Shown: positions 1 through 6,127 of the stretch, one piece after another
How the letters are laid out: each line of letters opens with the position of its first letter
Position numbering within the stretch: the stretch's first letter is position 1
Assembly (NCBI GenBank): GCA_022447165.1
Contig: JAKVBR010000093.1
Coordinates: 478 to 6,604, forward strand
From: Phycisphaerales bacterium
GTDB lineage: Bacteria > Planctomycetota > Phycisphaerae > Phycisphaerales > SM1A02
Direction: 5' to 3'
Length of the DNA stretch: 6,127 nucleotides
Made by a program: the position numbers and the translations under genes
The notes under the pieces: generated by a model
The model's input: only the letters and a program-made list of their open reading frames with translations
Told to the model about the DNA's origin: nothing
Databases searched by the model: none

Positions 1-1
1 C

Positions 2-893
2 AATGCAGTGCACCGAACACAGACGAGTCACCTTCCAGATCCAGTTGATGCAGCCCCAGATGCTAATGGCAACAGCGTGTATTTCACACGTCTCATCTAT
101 GGTGGCTTTGACATTGCAATCATTGGCGATAGACAATTCAAAGAATCGCCAGCAGTCTCTGTCCCTGAAGGCGATGTCTATAACGGTTGGTTTAGGGCTG
201 AAGATTGTAACAGATTCAGATAGAGATGTTCCACTACTTGGAAGTCGTCAAGAAGCATTCATGCGTGTGTGGTCCACAACGAATGTCAAGGACACTTGGC
301 TTAAACTTTTATTCTCCCAGACCCCTTTCATATGTTTACAAACACTCCCAGAGGGGAGCAAAGGCGGCAAGCAACCCGGCCTCAAAATCCATCCTCTCGG
401 CGAAAGTGCATTAAATGATGTTCCTGTTGCGGACGCTGATAGTAATGGATGGCCACAAAGTGCACGGAATCGCGCAGTTGCAATGTTAAAAGACGCAGGC
501 GCACTCCATGTGGCTGGCGACCAACACCTTGGGTATCTCGCCCAATACGCTGTTGATGAACATGGTGATGGAACATTTGTCTTTTGCACACCAGCAATTG
601 CAAATACATGGCCAAGAAGGTGGATGCCACGCGGCAAGGAGATCACTGGGCACCATGTTGATGGATTTGGTAACAAAGTCACGGTGCATGCTGTGGCAAA
701 CCCTCATCAGTACCTACAAAAACCCGAAGCCCTGCATGACAGAGCTCCTGGCTGGGGTTACATCATATGTAACCCAGCCACACGCACGGTCACAATAGAA
801 GCATGGCCAAGATTTGCCCCACCGAATGCAGATGATTCAATGCAGTATGAGGGCTGGCCTGTCATTCTTGAAAAGATGGGTATCAACAACTAG
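2..893 (+). CDS. PhoD-like phosphatase (alkaline phosphatase D superfamily), 5'-partial and frameshifted
   Basis: This is the C-terminal part of a PhoD-like metallophosphatase, a family of usually secreted phosphomonoesterases or phosphodiesterases. The N-terminal portion lies beyond the left edge. From position 2 one frame reads a family-like segment with HRTQTSHLPDP, NSVYFT, YGGFDIAIIGDRQFK and VYNGWF, then stops at 221-223. The following frame (+1) carries the rest without interruption: PLLGSRQEAF, SQTPF (315-329), SNGWPQSARNRA (from about 441), AGDQHLG (the GDQH at 516-527 is probably a metal or active-site motif), the PRRW and DGFGNKVTV segments, and EAWPR. So the gene is one reading unit broken by a single frameshift near 191-223. 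The protein ends soon after EGWPV, where relatives I recall continue for several dozen residues, so the C-terminus may be short. The substrate and any signal peptide cannot be seen. The family call is made from remembered motifs. Confidence 0.75.
   Translation, partial: MQCTEHRRVTFQIQLMQPQMLMATACISHVSSMVALTLQSLAIDNSKNRQQSLSLKAMSITVGLGLKIVTDSDRDVPLLGSRQEAFMRVWSTTNVKDTWLKLLFSQTPFICLQTLPEGSKGGKQPGLKIHPLGESALNDVPVADADSNGWPQSARNRAVAMLKDAGALHVAGDQHLGYLAQYAVDEHGDGTFVFCTPAIANTWPRRWMPRGKEITGHHVDGFGNKVTVHAVANPHQYLQKPEALHDRAPGWGYIICNPATRTVTIEAWPRFAPPNADDSMQYEGWPVILEKMGINN
191..223 (+). other. +1 frameshift zone inside the PhoD-like gene
   Basis: Before this zone the family-like protein is in the frame of position 2, ending NGWFRAEDCNRFR and a TAG at 221-223. 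After it the family-like protein (DRDVPLLGSRQEAF) is in the frame of position 3. One extra base, or two missing bases, somewhere between 191 and 223 would account for it. There is no long homopolymer here, only TTT followed by AGGG at 191-196. Both flanks keep conserved motifs, which fits a recent mutation or a sequencing/assembly error better than an old, decayed pseudogene. Confidence 0.7.
890..893. other. Shared convergent stop codons (CTAG)
   Basis: The palindrome CTAG gives the TAG stop of the phosphatase gene at 891-893 on the plus strand. It also gives the TAG stop of uup at 892-890 on the minus strand. The two genes therefore overlap by four bases and have no room for a terminator between them. 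Any transcription terminator for either gene must lie within the other gene. Confidence 0.85.
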
Positions 894-2668
894 GATTGCA
901 TTGACTCAAGTTCAGCCCATCGATCATAGAGGGCTTGTACTTCTTGTTGCATCGTTGCAATCTTCATGCAAACATCTGCATGCTCCTGATGTTGGTGTAC
1001 AGGATTTATTGATTCGAGAATGCGCTCAAGAGATTCTAGCTCAGTTTCTTTAGATGAAATCGTTGACTCCATCTGATTGAACTCCTGTTGTAATTTATAG
1101 GTCAACTTTTTTGCTTGAGTTTTTTGGCGCTCTTTGATTACTTTAGTAATGCTCTTATCTTCTTCAACATGTTTTGAGTTAAAGTAGAGTTTTTCATAAT
1201 CTTCTTGTTCTTTTGCATTTCCTTTACCGTCTAATTCAATAAAAGTAGTCGCCACACGCTCTAACAAAAACCGGTCATGCGTTATTAACACAACCGCACC
1301 TTGAAACTCAAGAATTGTTTCTTCTAGAACTTGGAGCGTTGGAATATCCAAATCATTTGTCGGCTCATCTAAAAATAATACATCAGCCGGTTGAAGCATA
1401 AGCCGAGCAATGCAAACTCTTGCTTGTTCACCACCTGAAAGAGATCCCACTAAAGTCTTTAACTGGCTCTTGGAAAAGAGGAAGCGGTCAGCCCATCCTG
1501 AAACATGGATTCTACTTCCACGATAATCAACCATTTCACCAATTGGGCACAATGCTTCTTCAAGGGTGATTTTTGGGTCTACTGTTTCTCGCTCTTGGCT
1601 CGAATAGATAATCTTTAAATTATCTGCCCACTTCACACTTCCTTCGTCAGGCTCAAGCGCTTTACCTAGCACTCTAAGAAGCGTAGTTTTACCAGAGCCA
1701 TTTGAGCCAACAATACCACATCTTTTTCCAGGTGTAAGTTCAATATCTAAATTTTGAAACAGTTGCTTCCCACCGAGTTGTTTGGAAATGTTAAACCCCG
1801 CAATCAATCGATTTGTCTTACGGCCAACAGAGTCAAACTCAATTGAAGCAGTTCGTGATTTTGATTCATTTCTGAGAGATAACGAACGGAGTTCGGCTCT
1901 TCTTGACGCAGCATCTTGAACTTGCGTTTTATTTCTCGTCTGCCTACCTTGAATGCCTTGCCTTAACCATGCTGTGTCTCTTCTCACTTTATTTGCAAGT
2001 GCTGACTGCATCGCCTCCTGTGAAAGCAAAAATGCTTCTTTTCTTCTAACAAACTCTGAATAATTGCCCGCGACCTCAAAGAATCCATCAGGATAGGTTG
2101 ATGCAAGTTCTAAGATTCTCGAAGCGCAGTTTTCTAAGAAACTTCGGTCGTGTGTTACAAAAATGAATGCAATAGGGGTTTTGTTGATGTAATTTTCAAG
2201 CCAAATCATCGCTTCTACATCTAAATGGTTAGTTGGTTCATCAAGGAGTATGATGTCAGCATTCTTTGCAATACCAATAGCAAGAGAAACTCTCTTGCGC
2301 CAACCGCCTGATAACTCCCCTATTGGTTGATTAAACTGCTCAAACCCAAGTTTAGAAAGCGCTCTCTTAGCATCACTTTCTTCAAAGTCTGAATCCGCTT
2401 GGAGAACAATCTCTAGAGGAGTTTGGTTTCTATTAAAGTCATCCTGTTGCGGCACATAATAAATTCGTTTTCCTTTACGAAGTAGCACGTCCCCTTCATC
2501 CGCTAACTCTTCTCCAGAAAGAATTTTTAGCAATGTCGATTTGCCAGAACCATTTGGACCAATGATGCCTAGTTTTTCTTGATCATGCACATGCAGCGAT
2601 ACATCACTAAACAAAAATCTTGACGAATAGGACTTAGAGATAGAATGTGCTGACAGCAAGTTACCCAT
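890..2668 (-). CDS. uup: ABC-F family ATPase, Uup type
   Basis: A 592-residue protein with two ATP-binding cassettes and no membrane segments, as in ABC-F proteins that act on ribosomes rather than in transport. Cassette 1 has Walker A GPNGSGKST (37-45), signature LSGGW (119-123), Walker B with DEPTNHLD (143-150, catalytic E144) and a THDRSF switch (172-177). Cassette 2 has GSNGSGKTT (321-329), LSGGE (410-414), DEPTNDLD (434-441, E435) and THDRF (463-467). The linker contains DTAWLRQG followed by a basic RQTRNKTQ segment (about 231-249), which I recognise as typical of Uup. Residues from about 505 to 592 are charged and heptad-like, matching the C-terminal coiled-coil domain that Uup uses for nucleic-acid binding. 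Length is close to the usual value of about 630. All catalytic residues are present. E. coli Uup is linked to suppression of transposon precise excision and to ribosome function. The ATG at 2668 is the only upstream option, because an in-frame TGA lies just before it. Confidence 0.93.
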   Translation of the reverse strand: MGNLLSAHSISKSYSSRFLFSDVSLHVHDQEKLGIIGPNGSGKSTLLKILSGEELADEGDVLLRKGKRIYYVPQQDDFNRNQTPLEIVLQADSDFEESDAKRALSKLGFEQFNQPIGELSGGWRKRVSLAIGIAKNADIILLDEPTNHLDVEAMIWLENYINKTPIAFIFVTHDRSFLENCASRILELASTYPDGFFEVAGNYSEFVRRKEAFLLSQEAMQSALANKVRRDTAWLRQGIQGRQTRNKTQVQDAASRRAELRSLSLRNESKSRTASIEFDSVGRKTNRLIAGFNISKQLGGKQLFQNLDIELTPGKRCGIVGSNGSGKTTLLRVLGKALEPDEGSVKWADNLKIIYSSQERETVDPKITLEEALCPIGEMVDYRGSRIHVSGWADRFLFSKSQLKTLVGSLSGGEQARVCIARLMLQPADVLFLDEPTNDLDIPTLQVLEETILEFQGAVVLITHDRFLLERVATTFIELDGKGNAKEQEDYEKLYFNSKHVEEDKSITKVIKERQKTQAKKLTYKLQQEFNQMESTISSKETELESLERILESINPVHQHQEHADVCMKIATMQQEVQALYDRWAELESMQS

Positions 2669-2678
2669 AACGCATCAT
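2661..2678 (-). CDS. Candidate five-codon leader minicistron (MMRYG) overlapping the uup start
   Basis: Reading toward uup, an ATG at 2678 opens the frame ATG ATG CGT TAT GGG TAA, which ends at 2661. It overlaps the first eight bases of uup in another frame (uup ATG at 2668-2666). A GGGAG Shine-Dalgarno match stands six bases before this ATG, the ideal distance, but 16 bases before the uup ATG. Initiation may therefore occur on the minicistron, with uup translated by termination and reinitiation. Several antibiotic-resistance ABC-F genes are known to be controlled by short leader ORFs, though I know of none for uup. The arrangement is read directly from the sequence; its function is inferred, and such a short frame could arise by chance. 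Confidence 0.35.
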   Translation of the reverse strand: MMRYG

Positions 2679-2728
2679 TTTAATCTCCCTTAACCCTGTT
2701 TGCTCACTCTCGTGTATCCTGCGTATCT
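2669..2728. promoter_or_regulatory. 60-bp divergent spacer between uup and the TPR-sulfotransferase gene
   Basis: The two genes start back to back here, so 5' signals for both must lie in or beside these 60 bases. On the plus strand, TTAACC (2690-2695) and TATCCT (2714-2719) form a weak sigma70-like pair 18 bases apart, which would give a very short leader for the sulfotransferase gene. On the minus strand the GGGAG at 2689-2685 is clear, but I cannot point to a convincing -10/-35 pair. No operator-like inverted repeat or hairpin stands out. Confidence 0.4.
2685..2689 (-). promoter_or_regulatory. Shine-Dalgarno GGGAG upstream of uup
   Basis: GGGAG on the minus strand is the only strong Shine-Dalgarno match in the spacer. 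Its spacing is six bases to the ATG at 2678 and 16 bases to the annotated uup ATG at 2668. It either drives the leader minicistron or serves uup with unusually long spacing. Confidence 0.6.
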
Positions 2729-4411
2729 ATGAGTCAGATGTCAGGGCAAATGCTTGCCCAAAAAGCCAGCAAACTTCATTCATCCGGCAAATATGCACAA
2801 GCCGAGAAAATCTACAAGAAGTTACTCAAAGCGAATCCTAACGACTTGACCATTATTAGAGTCCTAGGCATGCTAGAGAGAGATCGCAAGAACCTTGCTG
2901 CAGCGCTTCATTGGTTTGAGTTAGCGAAGCAGTTGTCAGGTAATCATCCAACTTTTCTTGCTGAGATCGCACTCACAAAACTCAATCAAGGCAAACTCGC
3001 TGAATCATATACACTCGCTACAGAAGCAAATGAAGCGAACCCTGAGGATTTGGATATCGCAACCTTCTACGCCAAAGTTTGTCTCGCTTATGGATACGCC
3101 TCAAAAGCAATGAAAGTCTTAGAAGCGGCTATTGATTCCAACCCTACCCACCATGAAGCGATTAAGTTAATCTCAACTGCTGCTGTGCAGTCAGGCATCA
3201 TCCCTGTCCCACTTGATCGCATACAACAATTCATTCGATTGAGACCAAATGATGCGACTGCACATACGACTCTTGGCATAGCCCACCGTTTAAACGGCAA
3301 TCAAGAACTTGCTATTGAATCTCTGGACCGAGCGCTATCGATAGATCCAAAAAATCAAGAAGCACTGGCATCTAAAGCCGAAGTGCTCATCTCACTAGGA
3401 CGCCCAACAGAAGCAATTAAGTTACTTGAAGGAGCTGACCATGAAAACTCTGCTGCACTATCCCTAGCGCTTTCTAGGGGACACCGTGTTCAAGGTGATT
3501 ACCAAAGTGCTATTGGCGGTATCAAAAAGTTAAACACTAAGAAATTATCCCCCAATCACCAGCAAAGCATTCTTAAAGAACACGGCAGATTGTTAGACCA
3601 GACGGAATACTATGACGAAGCTTGGAAGCGCTGGACAGAGGCAAATGGGCTAAGACCAAAACCGTACGATGTCAAAAAACATCAAACACAAGTTCAAACC
3701 ATTATTGATACTCCATGCAAAAAGTATGAACAGTCATCCTCGTCTAAACCAATTTTCATCATTGGAATGTACCGAAGCGGAACGACGCTCCTAGAACAAA
3801 TTCTAAGTTCACATACACAAATAGACGCTAAAGGCGAAGTTGATTTGTTCTTACGATTTGTGAGTGAATTGGGATATCCTGATTGCTGTTCAGAGCCCAG
3901 TTCAGATTGGGCTTCACGATATCTTGATCGCACTTCCTCAACCGCACGATTCACGACGGACAAGATGCCCATGAATTACTTGCATGTAGGCCTAATCAAG
4001 TCAGTGTTCCCAAACTCTACAATTATTCATACTACGCGTAATCCATTAGACACCTTCGTGTCGTGCTACTCAAACTCCTTCGCCTCAACGCATAGTTATA
4101 CTCAAGACATCAACGAGTTTAAATTGGTTTACAAAGAGTACCAAAGGATTATGGCACACTGGAATAACATTTTCGACGATATCATCGAAGTTCCTTATGA
4201 AGCATTAGCAGCTGACTTTGAAGACACACTCAATCGTGTACTTCAGCACCTAGAGTTACAACTCGAAGAAGAGTGCATTCGATTCTTTGAGAATAAACGA
4301 ATCCCGCAGACGCCATCAATTGATCAAGTTCGCAAACCAATTTACACCTCCTCTGTGGGCAGATGGAAGAACTACGCAAAATACTTAAGCGACCTTAATG
4401 ACCTCCAATAA
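2729..4411 (+). CDS. Tetratricopeptide-repeat sulfotransferase
   Basis: A 560-residue fusion of a helical repeat domain and a PAPS-dependent sulfotransferase. Residues about 7-310 hold degenerate TPR units, clearest at 10-43, 44-77, 112-143, 176-209 and 210-234, with typical A/G/A-E-A spacing and NP or DP turns. The sulfotransferase domain starts near 340. Its 5'-phosphosulfate loop is IFIIGMYRSGTTLLEQ (342-357), Glu370 in KGE sits where tyrosylprotein sulfotransferases have their catalytic base, DKMPMNY follows (411-417), the 3'-phosphate-binding motif is TTRNPLDTF (435-443), and the conserved tail is QVRKPIYTSSVGRW (533-546). The architecture is common in marine bacteria, but acceptor substrates are mostly unknown; TPRs may recruit a protein or glycan acceptor. 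No signal peptide is seen. The ATG at 2729 has no good Shine-Dalgarno, and in-frame ATGs at 2738 and 2750 are possible starts. The 3' end overlaps hutF. Confidence 0.9.
   Translation: MSQMSGQMLAQKASKLHSSGKYAQAEKIYKKLLKANPNDLTIIRVLGMLERDRKNLAAALHWFELAKQLSGNHPTFLAEIALTKLNQGKLAESYTLATEANEANPEDLDIATFYAKVCLAYGYASKAMKVLEAAIDSNPTHHEAIKLISTAAVQSGIIPVPLDRIQQFIRLRPNDATAHTTLGIAHRLNGNQELAIESLDRALSIDPKNQEALASKAEVLISLGRPTEAIKLLEGADHENSAALSLALSRGHRVQGDYQSAIGGIKKLNTKKLSPNHQQSILKEHGRLLDQTEYYDEAWKRWTEANGLRPKPYDVKKHQTQVQTIIDTPCKKYEQSSSSKPIFIIGMYRSGTTLLEQILSSHTQIDAKGEVDLFLRFVSELGYPDCCSEPSSDWASRYLDRTSSTARFTTDKMPMNYLHVGLIKSVFPNSTIIHTTRNPLDTFVSCYSNSFASTHSYTQDINEFKLVYKEYQRIMAHWNNIFDDIIEVPYEALAADFEDTLNRVLQHLELQLEEECIRFFENKRIPQTPSIDQVRKPIYTSSVGRWKNYAKYLSDLNDLQ
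4395..4411. other. 17-bp convergent overlap of the sulfotransferase and hutF 3' ends
   Basis: The sulfotransferase stop TAA is at 4409-4411 on the plus strand and the hutF stop TAA is at 4397-4395 on the minus strand. The last codons of each gene therefore lie over the other. No terminator hairpin with a T-run is visible around the junction. Confidence 0.85.
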
Positions 4412-5645
4412 TCGTCTTTATGATGACACTGTTGTCGCACCCGCAACAAAGCGCCGCAAGCAAATGCTCTTCAGTAACGCCTTGTAATTGTTGATGCTCA
4501 GTGTCAATCACAACAAAATCAGCAAGTTTTCCTGTTTCTATTGAACCCGCTTTAACGCCAAGGGTTCTTGCTCCATTTTTTGTGGCGATATCAACTAAGT
4601 AAGATGCCATGTCACCTTCACTGTTGATACAAACTCCTCGCTCTTGCCTATACAGTCGCTGTACGTACTCTAACAATCGCATCTCTTCCAACATTGAAAT
4701 TCGAGCGTTAGAGTCTGTACCTAATGAGATCACACCTTCACTTCGTACAATTCTTGGGACGTCACATATGCCGTCTGCTAAATTTGCTTCAGTCAAAGGG
4801 CATATACAGACATTTCCTCCGCGAGTAAGCCATTCTTCCATATCTGCTTCTGCAGTATGTGTGCAATGCACCGCTGTGACTAATGGTGAAATCTCGATCT
4901 CATCACATAGAAAACGCATTGGTGTTTTAGAATACGCATCAAGGGACTGCTGAATCTCTTTTTGCTGTTCTTCGACATGCAGATGGAGGGGTAAGCCCAT
5001 GTGATATGCCAAATCAGCAATTTGCGTAATGGCTTCTTGCTCAACTGCTCTGATTGAATGTGCTACAAGACCTAACGAGCAGAGTTCCGACTCACTAATC
5101 CTAGTCGAGATTGTTTCGATTTGTGTTTTCCACTTGTCAAAATCTTGAGTATTGAACCGCTTCTGTTCTTCAGATAAAGGCATGCCTATTCCTGCATGTT
5201 GATAAGATGCGTGGAGAAGGACTAAACGAATGCCAACTTCTTTTGCTGCTTCAATAACGATGTCATCAAATGCATAGTCAAATTGCTCTTCGTGATGAAG
5301 ATAATGAAACTCGCCAACCGTAGTAATGCCCGCGTTTCGCATTTCTTGAAATGCACTTAAGCACCAACTTTTAAAAGATGTTGAGGCGACCTCGTTTACT
5401 AGTCGGTACATTTCTTCACGCCAACCCCAGAAAGAATTTGCACCCGCTGGAAACGCCTCTCCTCTTCCTCTTAACCCTCGCTGAAACGCATGGCTATGAG
5501 CATTGACAAATCCTGGCAAGTAAAGACCTTTGTCAGAATTATCGCCTTCCCCGATTTCTACTATGAAGCCATTCTCTACGACGACCCGCTTGCCACGCTG
5601 AAGTGTGTTGTTGAGATAACAGAGTTCTGGATTGAATGTTTGCAT
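4395..5645 (-). CDS. hutF: Formimidoylglutamate deiminase
   Basis: HutF hydrolyses N-formimidoyl-L-glutamate to N-formyl-L-glutamate and ammonia in the two-step variant of histidine degradation, in the cytosol. The 416-residue protein has the amidohydrolase-superfamily layout. PGFVNAHSHAFQRG (44-57) carries metal ligands H50 and H52, with GWREEMY after it (74-80). AHSIRAV (195-201) follows, then HLHVEEQ with metal ligand H223 and E226, VHCTHT (259-264), CPLTEANLADG (282-292) and metal ligand D311 in LGTDSN. These and the NAHSHAFQRG/GWRE pair fit HutF better than guanine deaminase or other amidohydrolases. The chosen ATG at 5645 overlaps the upstream stop as TGATG and has GGAAAG six bases before it; a TTG six bases further upstream is less likely. 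The protein is shorter than usual HutF (about 450) and ends at IIGGH, where relatives run on slightly. It forms an operon with the M20 gene. Confidence 0.9.
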   Translation of the reverse strand: MQTFNPELCYLNNTLQRGKRVVVENGFIVEIGEGDNSDKGLYLPGFVNAHSHAFQRGLRGRGEAFPAGANSFWGWREEMYRLVNEVASTSFKSWCLSAFQEMRNAGITTVGEFHYLHHEEQFDYAFDDIVIEAAKEVGIRLVLLHASYQHAGIGMPLSEEQKRFNTQDFDKWKTQIETISTRISESELCSLGLVAHSIRAVEQEAITQIADLAYHMGLPLHLHVEEQQKEIQQSLDAYSKTPMRFLCDEIEISPLVTAVHCTHTAEADMEEWLTRGGNVCICPLTEANLADGICDVPRIVRSEGVISLGTDSNARISMLEEMRLLEYVQRLYRQERGVCINSEGDMASYLVDIATKNGARTLGVKAGSIETGKLADFVVIDTEHQQLQGVTEEHLLAALCCGCDNSVIIKTIIGGH

Positions 5646-5657
5646 CAACAACTTTCC
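5643..5657 (-). promoter_or_regulatory. Translational coupling site: GGAAAG plus TGATG at the M20-hutF junction
   Basis: On the minus strand the M20 stop TGA (5647-5645) shares its A with the hutF ATG (5645-5643). A Shine-Dalgarno-like GGAAAG (5657-5652) sits six bases upstream of that ATG. This layout is typical of translationally coupled operon genes and decides the hutF start. Confidence 0.8.
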
Positions 5658-6127
5658 ATCACAACTTGATTGATGACTTCAGCGCATTGATACACTTCTT
5701 CAATCGGAACAAACTCGTTCGGCTTATGGGCGATTGCAATATCGCCAGGACCAAACAATACACATTCAAAACCCATTCTTGAAAGATATCCCCCATCTGA
5801 GCCATATGACACGCCATGCGACTCTTCTTGCCCAGCGATAGAAGATAACATGGCATTGATTGGCGCTTCAGAACAGGTCAACATTGTTGGATTATCACTC
5901 AACTCTGTAAACTTCCAGGGTAATGCACAATGCTCTTTGATAATTGACTCTATTTTGCCAATAACAGTATGTTTATCTTGATCTGGCAATAGGCGCAATC
6001 CCATCGATATCTCGCAATGATCTGGAACAACATTGATTGCAGTTCCAGAGTTGATTTTTGAAACAGTAAGAATAGGAAACGACAACAACTTTGGGAAAAA
6101 ATCGCAACAAGGCGTTCTTACATCTTT
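5645..6127 (-). CDS. M20 family metallohydrolase, acetylornithine deacetylase (ArgE)-like, 5'-partial
   Basis: These are the last 160 residues of an M20-family zinc amidohydrolase; the frame stays open to the right edge, so the N-terminal metal-binding half is outside the window. The visible part begins within the dimerisation domain: FPILTVSKINSGTAINVVPDHC (about residues 17-38 of the fragment) matches the conserved strand and turn of ArgE/DapE relatives. The catalytic domain resumes with YGSDGGYLSRMG (about 108-119) and GPGDIAIAHKPNEF (126-139), whose His134 is the expected metal ligand. The GPG-x-I-x-x-AH-K-P-x-E pattern is most like ArgE. Acetylornithine deacetylase is the nearest named activity, but the coupling to hutF suggests a histidine-pathway acyl-glutamate substrate such as N-formylglutamate. 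That assignment is inference from context. No start codon should be placed inside the window. Confidence 0.85.
   Translation of the reverse strand, partial: KDVRTPCCDFFPKLLSFPILTVSKINSGTAINVVPDHCEISMGLRLLPDQDKHTVIGKIESIIKEHCALPWKFTELSDNPTMLTCSEAPINAMLSSIAGQEESHGVSYGSDGGYLSRMGFECVLFGPGDIAIAHKPNEFVPIEEVYQCAEVINQVVMESC

Noticed and set aside
191..197. TTT-AGG-G as a programmed +1 frameshift heptamer like Ty1 CUU-AGG-C
   Set aside because: The P-site codon would have to re-pair from UUU to UUA with a phenylalanine tRNA, which mismatches. A mutation or sequencing error is simpler.
248..682. 144-residue open frame on the minus strand opposite the phosphatase gene
   Set aside because: It lies wholly antisense to the conserved part of the PhoD-like protein, has low-complexity composition and no recognisable motif; it is a shadow frame.
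814..1053. Plus-strand open frame running from the phosphatase end into uup
   Set aside because: I considered it as a frameshifted continuation of the phosphatase. Its sequence is the complement of the Uup coiled-coil region and does not resemble a PhoD C-terminus.
3462..3479. Perfect inverted repeat CCCTAG-6 nt-CTAGGG
   Set aside because: It sits inside the TPR coding region with no T-run after it. A six-base repeat with a short loop is expected about once or twice by chance in a window this size.
4430..4450. Hairpin with TGTTG/CAACA arms near the hutF 3' end, as a terminator
   Set aside because: The five-base stem is weak, it lies within hutF coding sequence and no T-run follows on either strand.
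4609..4953. 114-residue open frame on the plus strand opposite hutF
   Set aside because: It is antisense to strongly conserved HutF catalytic segments and shows no protein family features.
6086..6088. TTG as the start codon of the M20 protein
   Set aside because: The frame stays open upstream to the window edge and the M20 fold needs a large N-terminal metal-binding part. This TTG is internal to the gene.

Overview
The window is densely packed bacterial DNA of moderate-to-low GC with no RNA genes, mobile elements or CRISPR arrays. It carries five protein genes in the order plus, minus, plus, minus, minus. The gene set (Uup-type ABC-F ATPase, TPR-sulfotransferase, HutF with an ArgE-like M20 hydrolase, PhoD-like phosphatase) suits a free-living, probably marine, Gram-negative bacterium of proteobacterial character. 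That placement is an inference from gene content, and no phylogenetic marker in the window fixes it.

Left region (1-893, plus strand): the 3' part of a PhoD-like (alkaline phosphatase D superfamily) phosphatase gene. It enters from the left edge in one frame and shifts +1 near position 200. The conserved second half continues in the new frame to a stop at 891-893.

Centre (890-4411): uup (minus) is convergent with the phosphatase gene, and a single CTAG supplies both stop codons. A 60-bp spacer separates uup from a divergent gene (plus) for a protein with N-terminal tetratricopeptide repeats and a C-terminal PAPS-dependent sulfotransferase domain. Upstream of uup the good Shine-Dalgarno sequence is correctly spaced for a five-codon minicistron, not for the uup ATG. 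This is the most intriguing regulatory feature seen.

Right region (4395-6127, minus strand): an M20 metallopeptidase-family gene (acetylornithine deacetylase/ArgE-like, cut by the right edge) followed by hutF (formimidoylglutamate deiminase). They are coupled through a TGATG stop/start overlap. HutF makes N-formylglutamate in histidine catabolism, and an amidohydrolase of the M20 fold translated with it is a plausible partner for the next deacylation step. The hutF and sulfotransferase 3' ends overlap by 17 nt.

There is no gene-free stretch longer than about 60 bp. I see no convincing new multi-gene system. The points worth following are the uup leader minicistron, the M20-HutF pair and the phosphatase frameshift.
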